Shown one piece after another: positions 42,502-54,837 of a stretch of DNA of 64,000 nt. The DNA comes from Strobilurus pachycystidiatus. Lineage: Eukaryota > Basidiomycota > Agaricomycetes > Agaricales > Physalacriaceae. The stretch spans positions 1,426,001 through 1,490,000 of the forward strand of contig JAHLMK010000002.1 of NCBI GenBank assembly GCA_019915135.1. Direction: 5' to 3'. Under the pieces are notes generated by a model. It did no database searches. It saw only the letters and a program-made list of their open reading frames with translations, and was not told the origin of the DNA. Positions within the stretch are counted from its first letter, which is position 1. Each line of letters opens with the position of its first letter. The translations under genes were made by a program, and so were the position numbers.

Positions 42502-43755
42502 ATGCTCGCTGCACGTCGCGTGTCTCGTCTTCCATTCTCTTCCGTGCGGTGTCTGGCAACAGAAAGCCTGCCTTCTACGAGCGATAAATATCCCCCTCCC
42601 CCCGGTCCACCGCCGTCACAACCTAGAAAGCGCTCCACACGACTCTACCCGCAACCTCGACCAGTTGAGGCCAGTTCGCACAGGCGACTTCCCCAGCTTC
42701 CTCCCTCCTTTGGCCGCAACCAGCTTCTGCCTGTGACAGACTCGACCAGGGCGCTTCTGGAAAGCATCGTAAACGACTTCGATGCGCCGATCCGCTATGC
42801 CTTTGCATACGGGTCTGGCGTCTTTGAGCAGGACGGCCAGGCCGCAGAGGAGAAACCCATGCTCGATTTCATGCTCGCCGTCACCCACCCCGACCACTTC
42901 CACTCCATAAACATGCACCAGTACCCTTCACATTACCCCCTGCACACTCGTGCGCTCGGGTCCGACTACGTCTCGCGTATACAGGGTGTTGCGCCCGGTG
43001 TCTGGTTCAACGCGTACGTGCCATCGCACGGCGTCACCATCAAATACGGCGTGACCACCGTCGACACGCTCTGCTCGGATCTCCTGAACTGGGACTCGTT
43101 GTATCTCGCTGGTCGCATGCACAAGCCCCTGCGCATCATCAAGGATGACGCGCGCGTGCGCCTCAATCAGCAGGTCAACCTCGTCAGCGCAATCCGCGCC
43201 GCGCTCCTCACACTCCCTCAACAATTCACCCAACGTGAATTGTTCGAACGCATCGCAGGGATCTCGTATTCCGGCGATCCCAGAATGGTGCTCCCTGCGG
43301 AGAACAGGGGTAAGGTGGGCAATATTGTGCGGAAGCAGGAGGCGCAGTTCTACGAGTTGTATCATCGTTTGGTCGTCGGCCTGCCTGGTGTTCATTGGGG
43401 CGCGAACACCATTGAGCAGGATATGTGCCCCATCGCTAGGGAGAAGCATCTACGGAAGCTGCCCAAGCGCCTACTCGATGGTGTCAAGAGGCACCACTCA
43501 TTAGCGGATAACGACGCATGGCGCAAGGTGGCTGGGGATCCTTCTCTAGAGCGCTTGCTACGAAAGGGTGAGTCGAAGATCTCTCGAATGTTTTTTGGTA
43601 TTAAGGTCATGTCTGCAGAAATGTCCAACATCGTGCGCTGGCCGGCTACCATTCAAACCTTGAAGAGCATACTGAGCGCTGGACCCGCGAAGAGCGTCAA
43701 GTACGGAGCCGCGAAAATTCTGAAGTGGTGGAAGGGATCTGGAAATGGACAGTAA
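42502..43755 (+). CDS. TAM41: Mitochondrial CDP-diacylglycerol synthase TAM41
   Basis: Intronless, 417 residues from ATG 42502. This start gives an R-rich amphipathic presequence (MLAARRVSRLPFSSVRCLA) fit for mitochondrial import; the frame is open further upstream but no family feature needs it. TAM41 makes CDP-diacylglycerol for cardiolipin at the matrix face of the inner membrane. Nucleotidyltransferase-like motifs are visible: YAFAYGSGVFEQ (about 99-110) and LDFMLAVTHPDHFHSINMHQ, followed by VTIKYGVTTVDTLCSDLLNWDSLYLAGRMHKP and DDARVRLNQQVNL, a strongly conserved core. The C-terminus ends in a lysine/tryptophan-rich helix. Confidence 0.96.
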   Translation: MLAARRVSRLPFSSVRCLATESLPSTSDKYPPPPGPPPSQPRKRSTRLYPQPRPVEASSHRRLPQLPPSFGRNQLLPVTDSTRALLESIVNDFDAPIRYAFAYGSGVFEQDGQAAEEKPMLDFMLAVTHPDHFHSINMHQYPSHYPLHTRALGSDYVSRIQGVAPGVWFNAYVPSHGVTIKYGVTTVDTLCSDLLNWDSLYLAGRMHKPLRIIKDDARVRLNQQVNLVSAIRAALLTLPQQFTQRELFERIAGISYSGDPRMVLPAENRGKVGNIVRKQEAQFYELYHRLVVGLPGVHWGANTIEQDMCPIAREKHLRKLPKRLLDGVKRHHSLADNDAWRKVAGDPSLERLLRKGESKISRMFFGIKVMSAEMSNIVRWPATIQTLKSILSAGPAKSVKYGAAKILKWWKGSGNGQ

Positions 43756-43880
43756 ACGGCATGAGCATTACTATGACATTATACTATGCAATATATAATA
43801 CCACCCGGCTGCATATGTACTCAATTGAAGTGGACGCACTGCTTCTGGCCCTCCTCAAGCAAGTCAGAAAGCTGCTCAGA

Positions 43881-45951
43881 TCAAGTCGAAGGTTCGACGT
43901 CGACTGCGACTCCGTGCGCTTGTTCTTGCCCATATTCCTCGTCACTACTGCTTTCGGGTTGCTCTTCCGGTAGATCCCAACCGTTCTCCAGGCGCACATT
44001 CCGCATGTGCTCCCTTCCTCGCCGAATAGCAATCTTGAGCTCTTTGTGATTGTACACCGTCGTCGTAGCGCCATTGCGACGACTACGCGAATCATACACC
44101 AGCGTCTTGACCAGGCGAGCCATCTCTTTACTCTCCCTGGCCCCAGGCCAACTTGAATAAAACTCTTTGGTGGCAAAAAGAGGGAGCGGACGTCCGACTT
44201 CTTTGAGCCACTTGGCGACATCGCGAAGTGCCTTGAAGGATTCGGCGGGGAACGCCTTTTCCTCCTCTGTGAGATCTCGGTTCCCCATGTATGGGACTGC
44301 ATTCTTCGAAACGTGTATCTCCTGGATAGACGGTGTGAATTTTGGCCGAGTCTGCGCAAGTTTGAGGAAGGCTGTCCCAAAGTTGATCGTACTGGCGGAC
44401 TCCGCAGCGAGGTGCAACGTCGTAAGGGAGGGGAGGGAAATCAGGATAACCTTCCAGAAGCCGAGGGTGAGGGCTAGGTCTGGATGAACGACGTTTCGTA
44501 CGTGCAGAGTTGTGACATCGCTGCAGACGGCTCTGAACAGCCGTTTGCATATGCGATTGCGATACTTCCCTCGACCATATGAGAACCTGTACGAGAAGAC
44601 CCCCGTCTCCGCCGAGTCCTTTCGGATGAGTGGAACCTGCTTGTCGTTGGCGTCTGTGTGGTCAAAGCCGCGGACGATGATGTCCGGAGGCCCTGGAGGT
44701 GCTTCATGATCAGGCTGAGGACGCGCTTGATCAAGTTTGACCATGCGGATCGTGCGGGCAAACGCATGTTGGTAGTGACGCCTCAGCGGGGTGAAGATCA
44801 TGCGAGACGCCTCGCGAGCGTCGTACACCGGAGCCGTGTCAGAGATATGGAGAGATATTTGGTGAGGGATTTCGAGACATTCGAGAAATTTGGTCAAGAT
44901 AGTGCGGTCGTTCTCCACGTTCAACATGCGGAGGTTGGGAAGGGGGATAGGTGGGATGTAGACCTCGGGTTCCGGCTCCAGACTGTCAATGAATGTCACG
45001 AATCCTTTGACTTCAAGTATCTGAAGATGGGGCAAATTCAGAAGAGTCTCAAAGAATACCGGCATGTTGACGGAGGGGGCGGAGTGTGTAGATAAAGAGC
45101 TAGAGCACAACCTCAACTCGACAAGCCTCGAAGGAAGGCAATCGACGGAGAGGCTGACATCGGAGAGGTGGACGCGACTGAGCTTCGGCGAAAGCAAGAA
45201 GCTGTCGGGAAGGGTAGGATAGACTTGTTCTTCCTTGTTCTTTGTTAGAACAGACAGGCTTTCCAGATTGGGAAGATTTTGCGGTTCGAACTTGCCCAAG
45301 ATTTCGAGCACCGTGTCAGTTGCAATGTGACTGAGCTCAAGTCGGCGGACACGGTGAGCGATGCGTTCCACGGGTAGTATGCCACTGTCATAGGCCTTCG
45401 TATCATCGGACTCTCGGTGCCTCAAAGACAACAGGCACGATCCGGACCGCATCAGTTGAGCGGGGATGTGATTGTAGTTGCGACGGCACTCCGTGGCCAC
45501 GAAAGTCCACAAATGTTTATCATGCAGCACAAGGTTATACCAGCGGCGGCAGACCAGCATTAGTTTGACCCATCGTAGGGTGTATATGACCTCCTCTTTG
45601 GGATCCATATCATCCCTGGTGTAGCGGATCGTCGTGCCAAAGCAATAGTAGCGAAGAATGTGCGACATGACACCGTCGGGGATGCGTTGGATAGGAACAA
45701 GGGTGTTGCGACGAATCTTCACAGCAGTGATGAGCCTGTGAAGGTCGCTGATGAGGAGGTCGATGTCCCCGGCAGTGCACTTGGGCAGGACATCGTCGCG
45801 TAGTGGCGGGAAATGGTCCTTGAGAGAGACGAGGATATCTTCTAGCGAGCTGGTCACCGTCAGCAGCGATGCTGAGCACGTCGGGGGCAGCATACCTGAC
45901 GCCGTGGCTGGGCGCGGCGAGAAATTCTCTAAGCACGACGTCTTTCTCCAT
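43881..45951 (-). CDS. F-box protein, 674 residues
   Basis: Exons 45896-45951 and 43881-45849, joined across a 46-nt intron (GTATGC...GACCAG). An F-box-like segment sits at about 70-120 (VPIQRIPDGVMSHILRYYCF ... WVKLMLVCRRWYNLVLHDKHLW), after a short helical leader of the kind common in mushroom F-box proteins. The middle shows irregular leucine-rich repeats (LSHIATDTVLEIL, LPNLESLSVL, LPHLQILEVKGF, LPNLRMLNVEN, LPSLTTLHLAAE). The acidic tail ends in D/E clusters. It would recruit substrates to an SCF ubiquitin ligase; the substrate is unknown. Confidence 0.85.
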
Positions 45952-46059
45952 AGCCTATAGGACAGTCATGGCTGATGAGTGAGGTAACTTAACTGTACTC
46001 GAGTGATCGGCCGGCGGCATACAGGACCAGAGTAAGCAGAAGCAAGCCTCCTTCCGACC

Positions 46060-46402
46060 ATGTCGAACATAACCGAAGAGCAGAAGGCTGCCCTCAAAGG
46101 TAGCCTGCCTCGTCGCCAAATCATCAGCCATTAATTGCCCTCAACTTTGCAGCCAAACTGGAGGCACGGGATACCCACATCCGCGAGTCATGGGTGCGCG
46201 CTATGGAGGCCCGCCTTGTTCGCGAAGAACTCGAGAAATGCCACAAGTCCGAGGGCGTCAACCACTACGAGAACTGCAAGTGGTTAGCAGAAAAGTACGC
46301 TGGCATGTTGAAGACAAACAAGGTGTGTGGCGGTGCGATATTGGCTGCCAGCATGCTAACCCCATCGTGAAGGTCCAGGGATACAAGGTCATAGATGTTT
46401 GA
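46060..46402 (+). CDS. Complex I accessory subunit, NDUFB10/PDSW-like
   Basis: Exons 46060-46099, 46153-46322 and 46373-46402; 79 residues. The protein reads RESWVRAMEARLVREELEKCHKSEGVNHYENCKWLAEKY and ends VQGYKVIDV. This matches the pattern I know for the fungal 12-kDa/PDSW subunit of NADH:ubiquinone oxidoreductase (EEL-KC-x5-GVNH-x3-C, then KV-x-GY), including the cysteines that form intermembrane-space disulfides. It is a little shorter than relatives at both ends. The start codon lies 108 bp from that of the divergent F-box gene. Confidence 0.85.
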
Positions 46403-48995
46403 TGATGTATCGCCTAAAATGCATGCTTTCCCTGTAAATTCGCCAAGTCGTCCCCCACAAGCGCCACCAGAAGTGCACAAAGTCAACGCAACTCGTTTCG
46501 CCTTGTTTGTGGTCATACTGACAAGTCTACTTTCTCCCCGTTTTGTTCGACAACTTGGCTCTGACGCGTCGGTCCATAAGCAGCTCCGTCTTGTCAATTA
46601 GTGCAGGAACTCAGTACTCGTCCCTCCCCTGGATTGTCCGAACCACTATACCAAAAGGACTGATATAAAGAAAAGCTGAGATCTCGCCTGGAAAAGCAAT
46701 CCCAACAGTACTACTCATTGGTCTGAACGGTACATTCTTTGCCCCCCGATTTTCTGCCTCATACCGCCTTGCTCTGGCCTTGCGTCACGAACAGAACGAC
46801 CCGAAACTCGGAGAAGCATTCCAAACTTGACATCGTCTTGTCAGGGAGCTCGTCGGGCAGCATCTCTTACGGCGTTTCTAGTGGGGCCTCTGTTAGTGTT
46901 GGGGAAGAATCACTCTCAAATGCTCCCCGCGACACACTGACGAAACTGCCCGCGAAGCAGAGCCAAACTGACAATTCAATATCCAACTTACCCACCTCAT
47001 TATACACGCGACACGAGTCCGACTGACGCTCGGCAGCGTTGGCAGCACCATAGATGGAGCCAGCTTCTCCGAAGACTGTGTCGCTTCCAAGAGGACTGAC
47101 GCCACCGTCAACAGAGCGAGAAGGAGATACGCCCCGGAAACTCCTCCACCAACAGCACCCTCGGAACCACTGCCACTAACATTGATGTACCTCATAGCGA
47201 AAGCGAACCTGATAGCCATGTATTGGCAGCTTGGCCTCCGATATCTTCCTTCGCCTCTATCCATATAACTCACCTCCTAACGTCCTGCTCTGGACCATTC
47301 GCCAGACTCGCACAAGGCGACCAGCCTAGCTGCCCTCCTCATCGTTTGCATCGCCGACAGAGACAGCCCAAGTGGACCATTTCAGCCGGAGGGTCTCACT
47401 GTTTTCCCGACGCTATTTGCTTGACTGTTTCATCATGCGGTATAACCGAAGCACTCGATGTAATTTTGATGCCGGCGTTGAAAGAGCTTCATGTCTGCAA
47501 GAACCCAAAAGAGGGCTGTTTTACCTTCACAGTGCTTGTTCAGTGCAACACAAAACGGCCGCATCGCGTTTACTCATGCGACCTTATCTGACGATCAAAA
47601 CGGCCTCTCAATCTCAAGTCCCTCCAGCTGGGCTTCCTTATCACGCTGCCGGAGATCTCTCCGATTCTTCACTTGACATGCTTGCAACAATTCGTCTCGA
47701 TTTCGGTTGCGAGACTTACAATTTCCCACACATCACCAAAACTATCAAGTTCCTCACTCTCTCTCAGCCCAGTGGCCGCTCCTTGCTCCCCGGTTTGACG
47801 CCAGCTGAAAATCACAACAACTAGCTTCCAAGCACAGGATCCGGACGGTCTCCAATCCATCTACCAGACGTCCTTGTTGTCGCTCCGCCTTTGGGAATCG
47901 GGCTAGAAGTCTTGTGGATATTTAGAGGGGAAGACATACTCGCATTTGGGACGTGAATCCTCCAAACTTGTTTACTAGTGATGGTAGAGTTGAACGTTTG
48001 ACGCTTGCCCTTGCTTGATATAGTACCTACATGCTATCACTAGCACGGCGACCTGATACTGAGGAACACCACGGCGACCTGATAATGAAGAACACACTTG
48101 ATTTGGCAACGATGTGAACGCTAGGACCGGGCACTGCAGTCGCCGGATTGCGCGAGTGGTGTTGTTGATTTATGCCTGAGCTTCAGACGTAGACATCTTC
48201 AGACTTGCGGATCCGGAGCTTGGTGTGTATACCACTAACGTTGGTTCTATGAATAGTTGTAAGTAAACCATTCCGAAAATTTCCACCGCCGAGCCGAGGT
48301 CTCACCGCCACAAGCATCAACGAATGAGCATCGCAAAATTGCCTTCAGGAATCTCGGCAATCACAAGCGATTAAATGGAATCCAAAATAGACTTCAACAC
48401 CATGAACTGTGCCACCATGTGGACGAGCTCGATAGCGACTGTCTTCTTTGATGCAACCGGCGGGCTCCTGATTTACAGTCTTGCTTCGGGTGATACTTGG
48501 CTGCTACTGGAACGGACTGGACCTGGCTTATCATACGCAAACATCGCAGGATCAACAAATTGATATAGTGCCACCTCTGGAATTGTGCTTGACGATACAG
48601 GAACTGGACATCTCTCCTCGACGAGGCAGCGGCGTCCAGTTCGTGGACCTCTCCCAACGATCCTGAAGCACACGGTTGCGCATCTGCTCGATTCAGCGCA
48701 CATGGAGGAACCCCCCTTAGAGTTTACGAAGTCCATACTGGTTTATCACAGAGCACAACTCTCGTGTGTGGGTTTCAATGCTTCGCTTTAAATCTCTACA
48801 TTTGTACCTGAGAACCATGAGGTACTGTTGCGTCTCGAGACCAAAGCGCTCTATCTAACAAGTTGTAGACTTCCCCGTATATCGACGATGGTACGTATTC
48901 TTAAAGCGCGACAGCTCGAGACTGATAATCACAGAAGGATTTCATCCTCATCCCCTCGTTCTGCCTCCTCACTCCCGACTCTTTAAGTCTCCGAA
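46403..48995. other. 2.6-kb degenerate stretch, possible F-box pseudogene
   Basis: No intact gene. Short open segments in shifting plus-strand frames look faintly coding: about 47400-47600 (ALDVILMPALKELHVCKN), 47600-47820 (LDMLATIRLDFGCETYNFPHITKTIKFLTL) and 48540-48665 (PPLELCLTIQELDISPRRGSGVQFVDL). The L-rich, LRR-like texture and the neighbouring F-box gene suggest a decayed F-box/LRR paralogue, but frames break too often to draw exons. The last 200 bp must hold the chitinase promoter. Confidence 0.35.
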
Positions 48996-51110
48996 ATGCC
49001 GCGTCTCATCTCCGGCCTGTCTACTGCTCTTGTCGTAGCTGCGTCCGTTTTTTCGGCGTCAGCATACGACAACACGCGAAATGACAATGTTTGTGAACTG
49101 TCTCAGTAGTGATTCCTTTGCTGAGCTGCTCTGTTCCTTAGGTTGTTGCGTACGCATCATCCCAATGTCACTAATGCCAGGTTTTCATTCTTTCAAAGGT
49201 ACTGGGGTCAAAACTCATACGGTGCAACCCATTCGGATACGGCTAATTGGCAGCAAGCCTTGTCTACCTACTGCTCGGTAAGCCCTCTTATAATCAAGTA
49301 CTTGTACAGTTGAGGCTGACTGGAAAAGGACGCTTCCGTCGACGCATTCCCTCTCGCGTTCTTATATGTCTTCTTTTCTACGGGAGGTCTGCCTGAAATC
49401 AACATGGCTAACGTATGTCACTTTTGAGCTCAACGTTGACCACTTGCTCAGTTAACTCCTCTAGTCATGTAATGAAGCCGATAATGGTGTCTTTGCTGGC
49501 ACTAGCTTAGCAAACTGCCAATTCATGTCCTCTGCTATCCAGAGCTGCCAGGCGGCCGGAAAGATCGTCACTCTTAGTCTTGGAGGAGCCACAGGCGCGG
49601 CTACCTTTACCAGCGATGCTCAAGCGGAAACCTTTGCGCAAACCATCTGGGATTTATTTTTGGGTGGTTCCAGCAGCACGCGTCCATTCGGCAGTGCAGT
49701 GCTTGATGGGTCAGTGGTCGTGCATAATAAGCACGATTCCGTTGCTAATCTCAGTCAACATGATCTAGTGTCGATTTGGATATTGAAGGCGGGGGCAGTA
49801 CCGGTTTCGTCGCTTTCGTGCAGAAGATCAGGTCTCTCTCAGCCAACGCCAGCAAGAAGTACTATGTAACCGGTGCACCTCAGTGCGTTTTTCCAGGTGA
49901 GCAGGCCCGCATAAGTAGGAGGACGATGTCGGGTGATCAGACTGTATTCATTCAGACTGATAATCATTTCATAGACGCATACCTTGGATCCGTCATTAAC
50001 AGTGTCGGATTTGACGCTCTCTACGTCCAGGTAAGGCCTCCCTTCGCGCCCTCGCACAAGTCCACCTCTGTAACATGTTTCAGTTTTACAACAACTGGTG
50101 TGGCCTGCAAAACTATGGCAACGCTAACGCATGGAACTTTGGTGTCTGGTACGTCTCCTCTCTGGCCCATTGAAGTATGCCGCCCCCTCAATGATTTGGA
50201 TTGCAGGGACAATTGGGCCAAGACCGTGTCTCCAAACCCCAATGTGAAGATCTACATTGGTGCTCCGGCATCGTCCACGGCTGCTGGATCTGGCTATGTT
50301 GATGCCGCTACTCTTGCGACCATTGCCCTGGCCACTCGCCAGCAGTACTCTTCTTTTGGCGGCGTGATGTTCTGGGATATCTCACAGGCATACGGTAAAA
50401 CGTCCATCGTCATCTTCCGAGTGCGGTGCTCATGCAAGCCAACAGCTAATGGCCGTATTGACGCCGCCATCAAGAACTCTCTGGCTGCTGGAGGAGGCAG
50501 CGTCACCACTGCTACCACCACCCACACTACTACGACTACCTCGCCAACTACGACTACGTCCAAGACTACCACTACCTCTGCCACGACGACCGTTGGCACT
50601 GGAAGCTGCAGCGGTGTATCCGCGTGGGTCAGCACTCTTGCGGTACGTGTATCATTGAGAAGCTTCGACGGATGACTTGGAGCTGACCAAAATCTTCTAG
50701 TATAACGGTGGCTCTCAAGTCACCTACAAGTAGGTGTTCTCACATCTCGTGCTTCAAAGTGATCTCATCGTTACTTTTTCCTAGCGGACACCTGTGGACC
50801 GCGTCCTACTGGTCATATGATGGTAAATGCCCATCCCGCGCAGATTAGAGTGTAAACTGATATGTGTCCCGTAGATGTTCCCGGAGGTGCAGCTGGTGTA
50901 TGGCTCGATAACGGAGCTTGCAAGGCTGCCAAGATGGCCGCCACCCCGGCTCCGACCGCCACCGACACTGAACATGTTGTTGACAAGGCTCTCTCCACAA
51001 ACGTGGCAACCCCCGCGGGCACTGATTCGGCTGCTGAAACTTCTGCTACCTTCGTCGAGCGACGCGGAACCTCAGGCGTGAGGAAGGCTCGCTACTCTGG
51101 GGGATTCTGA
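48996..51110 (+). CDS. Secreted GH18 chitinase with C-terminal chitin-binding-like module
   Basis: Thirteen exons: 48996-49088, 49142-49149, 49199-49277, 49329-49412, 49465-49709, 49769-49896, 49975-50030, 50084-50148, 50207-50394, 50446-50642, 50701-50729, 50785-50822 and 50875-51110; 481 residues. A signal peptide (about 1-22, LVVAASVFSASA) precedes AYWGQNSYGA, the opening of class III-type GH18 enzymes. The catalytic D-G-V-D-L-D-I-E (169-176) includes the proton-donor Glu176. After the barrel comes a Thr/Ser linker and a C-S-G-V...W...YNGGSQVTYNGHLWTASYWS...PGGAAGVWLDNGAC module resembling CBM5/12. It probably remodels hyphal wall chitin or degrades external chitin. Exon 2 is only 8 nt. 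Confidence 0.94.
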
Positions 51111-51822
51111 TATCATCACTCTCGTTTTGTTGTATGTACTAAACCCAGAAACCACTATCTCCTCTCGTTATCTCCATCACTCACTCTCTGTATCGGAATA
51201 CATACTGATATTAGAACAAGGCGGATTTTGTACAATATGCTGTATCGTTCGTTATAAATGATAACAATATGACTACTTATTGTACAAGAACTTCTTGCAT
51301 CAAACCGACTGGAACTCTGCAGACAAAGAGACCGGATAGAAGGTGAGTTGGTATCAAACAGGATTGTGTCACCGAGGCAGACCGAGGCTTTCGCTCGATA
51401 ATGCGTTGGTTGGTGTCCAATCCATCCATGGGCGCCTCTTCTCATATGCAGTATCAGCAATCATGTACTAGAGATTTGTCGTCCAATTATTTTCGCAGCT
51501 AGCATAGACCACAGCCCGCAATATGACGGACGATGGCATTGTGATGCCCCGGCTGGCCCGCCCACACCAGTTTCACCAATTGGCCTTGACTTGAATGAAC
51601 GCGATGTCTATGTTGACTTCAGCCACTTGGCGAGACTGGGTGAGACTGCCACACGGTCAATAAGACTGCGTACACACTAGCCTGGTTATACCGGCTCTAG
51701 TACGAGCGAAGACAGTCGTGTGCCTTCAAACCACTCAGGACGGAATATCGGGCCGACGATGACACGTATATGATCACCGCCGCCTGGTTTCCCTCTCACC
51801 GTCGCGGCTGCTCCTTTGGAGG
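51111..51822. other. Spacer between chitinase and HRD1
   Basis: A 712-bp stretch without a coding frame of conserved character; no repeats or RNA gene seen. It holds the HRD1 promoter. Confidence 0.45.
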
Positions 51823-54579
51823 ATGCCCATCAACCTTGACTTTCGCCAGGGCACTCGGGCCATCACCAACTCTCTCACGTCGCATCGCTTGCTGCTCTAT
51901 GGCGCGGCGTCGACCCTCGCCGTCTGCGTCGCTGTGGCCAACGCCCTCAGAAATTACACCAACTTCTACTCTGTGGCCATCTATCTATCCAAGAGCAGTC
52001 GCAGTGTTCTAGTGAGCCCGCTTCGCTCTCGCCGCTTATAGTCTCTGAATAGTCCACTAGGTCTTCGCCAACTTCGGCGTCATTCTCTCGCTTGTCGCTG
52101 GTCATGTCGTTCAAATGATATTCTTTGGTACTCTGCGAGCAAACGAGGTGGAGGTGCGTTCTCAAATTCAACCTGGTTGCAGTAACTCACTTTCTCTGTC
52201 TAGCGCCTCTATGACCGACTGTGGATATTTGTAACGGAATCACTACTGGCCTTCACCATCTTTCGAGACGAATTCGACGCTCCCTTCGCGATCATGTTTG
52301 GCGCCCTCTTATTCATCAAGTCTTTCCACTGGCTTGCCTCCGACCGTATTGAATGGGTTCGTGTCCTACTGCGCCTTTCGCCAATTATCTCAATCTCGTG
52401 CTTAGATGGATCAACGTCCCTATCCCGGACCGCCCCTTCTATTCCACGTCCGAATGTCGACTCTCTTTCTCATCCTTTGGACGGCTGACCTGCTGATGTT
52501 GCTGTTTGCCGTGGAGAACACGCTGACATACGGCGTCGGCGGTATGGTCCTGTTCGCGTGCGAAGTAAGTGGTCCCCGACTACAATCACCTGCATTCGTA
52601 ACCAACCATATTGTCAGTACGGCATCCTTCTCGCAACGGCAGCCAACACGATCGCGAAATATCTTCTTTCAGTCTACGATCTTCGACGCGCTAGGTCTCG
52701 TGGAGGCGAGAATGCACCTCCATGGGAGCAAAAGAGCATATGGACATTCTACTTTGAGCTAGTCACAGGTGTGTGGCGTCTTTCTACGGCCGATCATCAT
52801 ATCTGAACTCTGCTCAGATTTCAGCAAGCTCACAACTTACTTGTGTTTCTTCACCATTATCCTCACATTCTACGGATTGCCCTTGAATATTGTTCGCGAC
52901 ATTTACTTCACCGCAAGGTCGTTTGTCACCAGACTGAAAGCCCTTCGACGCTACCAAACGGCAACCAGGAATATGGATGAACGCTACCCCAACGCGACTC
53001 CAGAAGAGATGGCGGCCTCCGATCACACGTGCATCATCTGTCGAGAAGAGATGGTTTTGCCAGCAGAGGGTACTGCGCCAGTGGCGTCGGAGGGTCCCAA
53101 CACTACCCCAAAGAAGTTGCCTTGTGGTCACATCTTCCACTTCCACTGTCTTCGATCATGGCTTGAACGCCAACAGAGTTGTCCTACATGGTTAGTCTAC
53201 CATCATCCACTGCATTGCCATCACTTATCATCTTCACTAGTCGACGTACTGTCTTGGAAACGACCCCTGCTACCAGACCTACCGGTGGCGCGGCACAACA
53301 GCCAGATCCTCCTGCTCCCGGTGCGGCGCCACAGCCAAATGCCGCTGCTCAACCTCGCAATGCTGCCCCCGCGAACGCTGCCAACAACGCTCCGGGTGGA
53401 CTGGATCTCCTTCGTCGCTTGATGGCCACTGTTCCGCAAAATCAAAACAGAGCGGGCAACAACAACGCGCCCAACGCTCCCGTGAATGTCATAATCCAGT
53501 ATGATGTACACAACTACGGAGGGAACCCGCCGCCGCCACAACCCGCCGGTGAAAGACGTCCACCTCAATTCACCGGATTCTACGGACCTGGTGGTGTGTG
53601 GCAACCTTGGCAGGTGGATGGAGCTGCGCCTGTGACTCAAACGCCTCAAGTTCAGCCGACACCAACTACTGCTCAACCACCTGATGCTCTCCCCCGAGCC
53701 GAGCAGCCTCTCCATCCGACGCCCACAGTGCCGGATGCTGCGTCTTCCCCTTTGGAACATGTAGCTCCATCGGCGAGCACTGATCAGGATGACTCCTCGT
53801 CCGCGGCCAATCCACGCGAAGCAGCAGCTCTAGCTGCTATGAGAAGGTTCAACTCACAGGCGTCCTCATCACCGTCCACTCCTTCCCAGCCATCATCATC
53901 TTCTGCGCCTCCTCCCTCTACCGCGCGGACACAATCTACACAGCCGTTGAAGTTCCCTACGCCTGAGGATATCAGAGAGTATCTTGCCTCGGTCGAAACA
54001 TCTACACCGCCGTCTTCTATCGCAACAACGGATGAACCTCAGTCAATGACGGATGTTGCACCACAATCCAATTCAGATCTGCATGATACTTCGACGTCTG
54101 CAGCCGCTCCTTTGCCAGAGGCAACCACGACGCCAACTCCTATCGAGCCTGTATCTCAGGCCACCAACACCGTTCCATCAGTTCCTACCACATCTCCTAC
54201 TCCATCACCCGGAGGCATCCAGCTTCCCTCACTCATCCCTCTCGATCTCAACCCCAATCTTACGCGCCGCTCAGCGCCTGCTCCGACTTCGCGCACCTTT
54301 TTCCGCCCCGCAGCGCGAAACCACCGCCCCATGCCTGCGATGACACCCCTGGCGCAACTCCCCCCTACGCTGACACCAGAACAGCTAGCGACTATGGATA
54401 GGGTCACGCGGGAGGCGATAGACGAGCGACTGCGCGTCCTGGAGGGCGTGTCGGGAGCTGTGTATCGGTGCATCGACCAGCTTATGCGTATGAGGAGTGC
54501 GCTTCCTGCGGCCCCTGCACCGGCGGAGGAACAGGGACAAGCACCCCCTCCCGCGGAGAGGGAAGATGTACCGACGTAG
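51823..54579 (+). CDS. HRD1: ER-associated degradation E3 ubiquitin ligase HRD1
   Basis: Exons 51823-52011, 52061-52153, 52204-52356, 52406-52564, 52618-52768, 52818-53190 and 53241-54579; 818 residues. The N-terminal 290 residues hold several transmembrane helices (VAIYLSKSSRSVL-VFANFGVILSLVAG, IMFGALLFIKSFHWLASDRIEWMDQ, YLCFFTIILTFYGLPLNIVRD), the Hrd1 membrane pore. A RING-H2 domain follows at about 320-373 (CIICREEM...[24 protein letters not shown]). The remaining 440 residues are Pro/Ala/Gln/Ser-rich and cytosolic, as in many fungi. It ubiquitinates misfolded proteins as they are retrotranslocated, and feeds the proteasome. Confidence 0.97.
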
Positions 54580-54837
54580 CAGAGTTGATTTGGGGGGAAG
54601 GGAATTGTATCAATATTAGTGTCATCTGTCTATGTCAATACCATCGCCAATTCTTCAAAGTACAATACGAATACTATAGCTAGCTGGAGGTGACAGGGAC
54701 ATACAACGAGGGAATGCAAGCGGAACAGTTCCAAGTGAGCAAGTACCACTGGGTATTGATTCGTTCGAATTCGTTAGTCGGTAGAGTGGTGAATACATAT
54801 TAGCGTATTGAGCTGGGTGATACTTTTAGTGTTAAAA

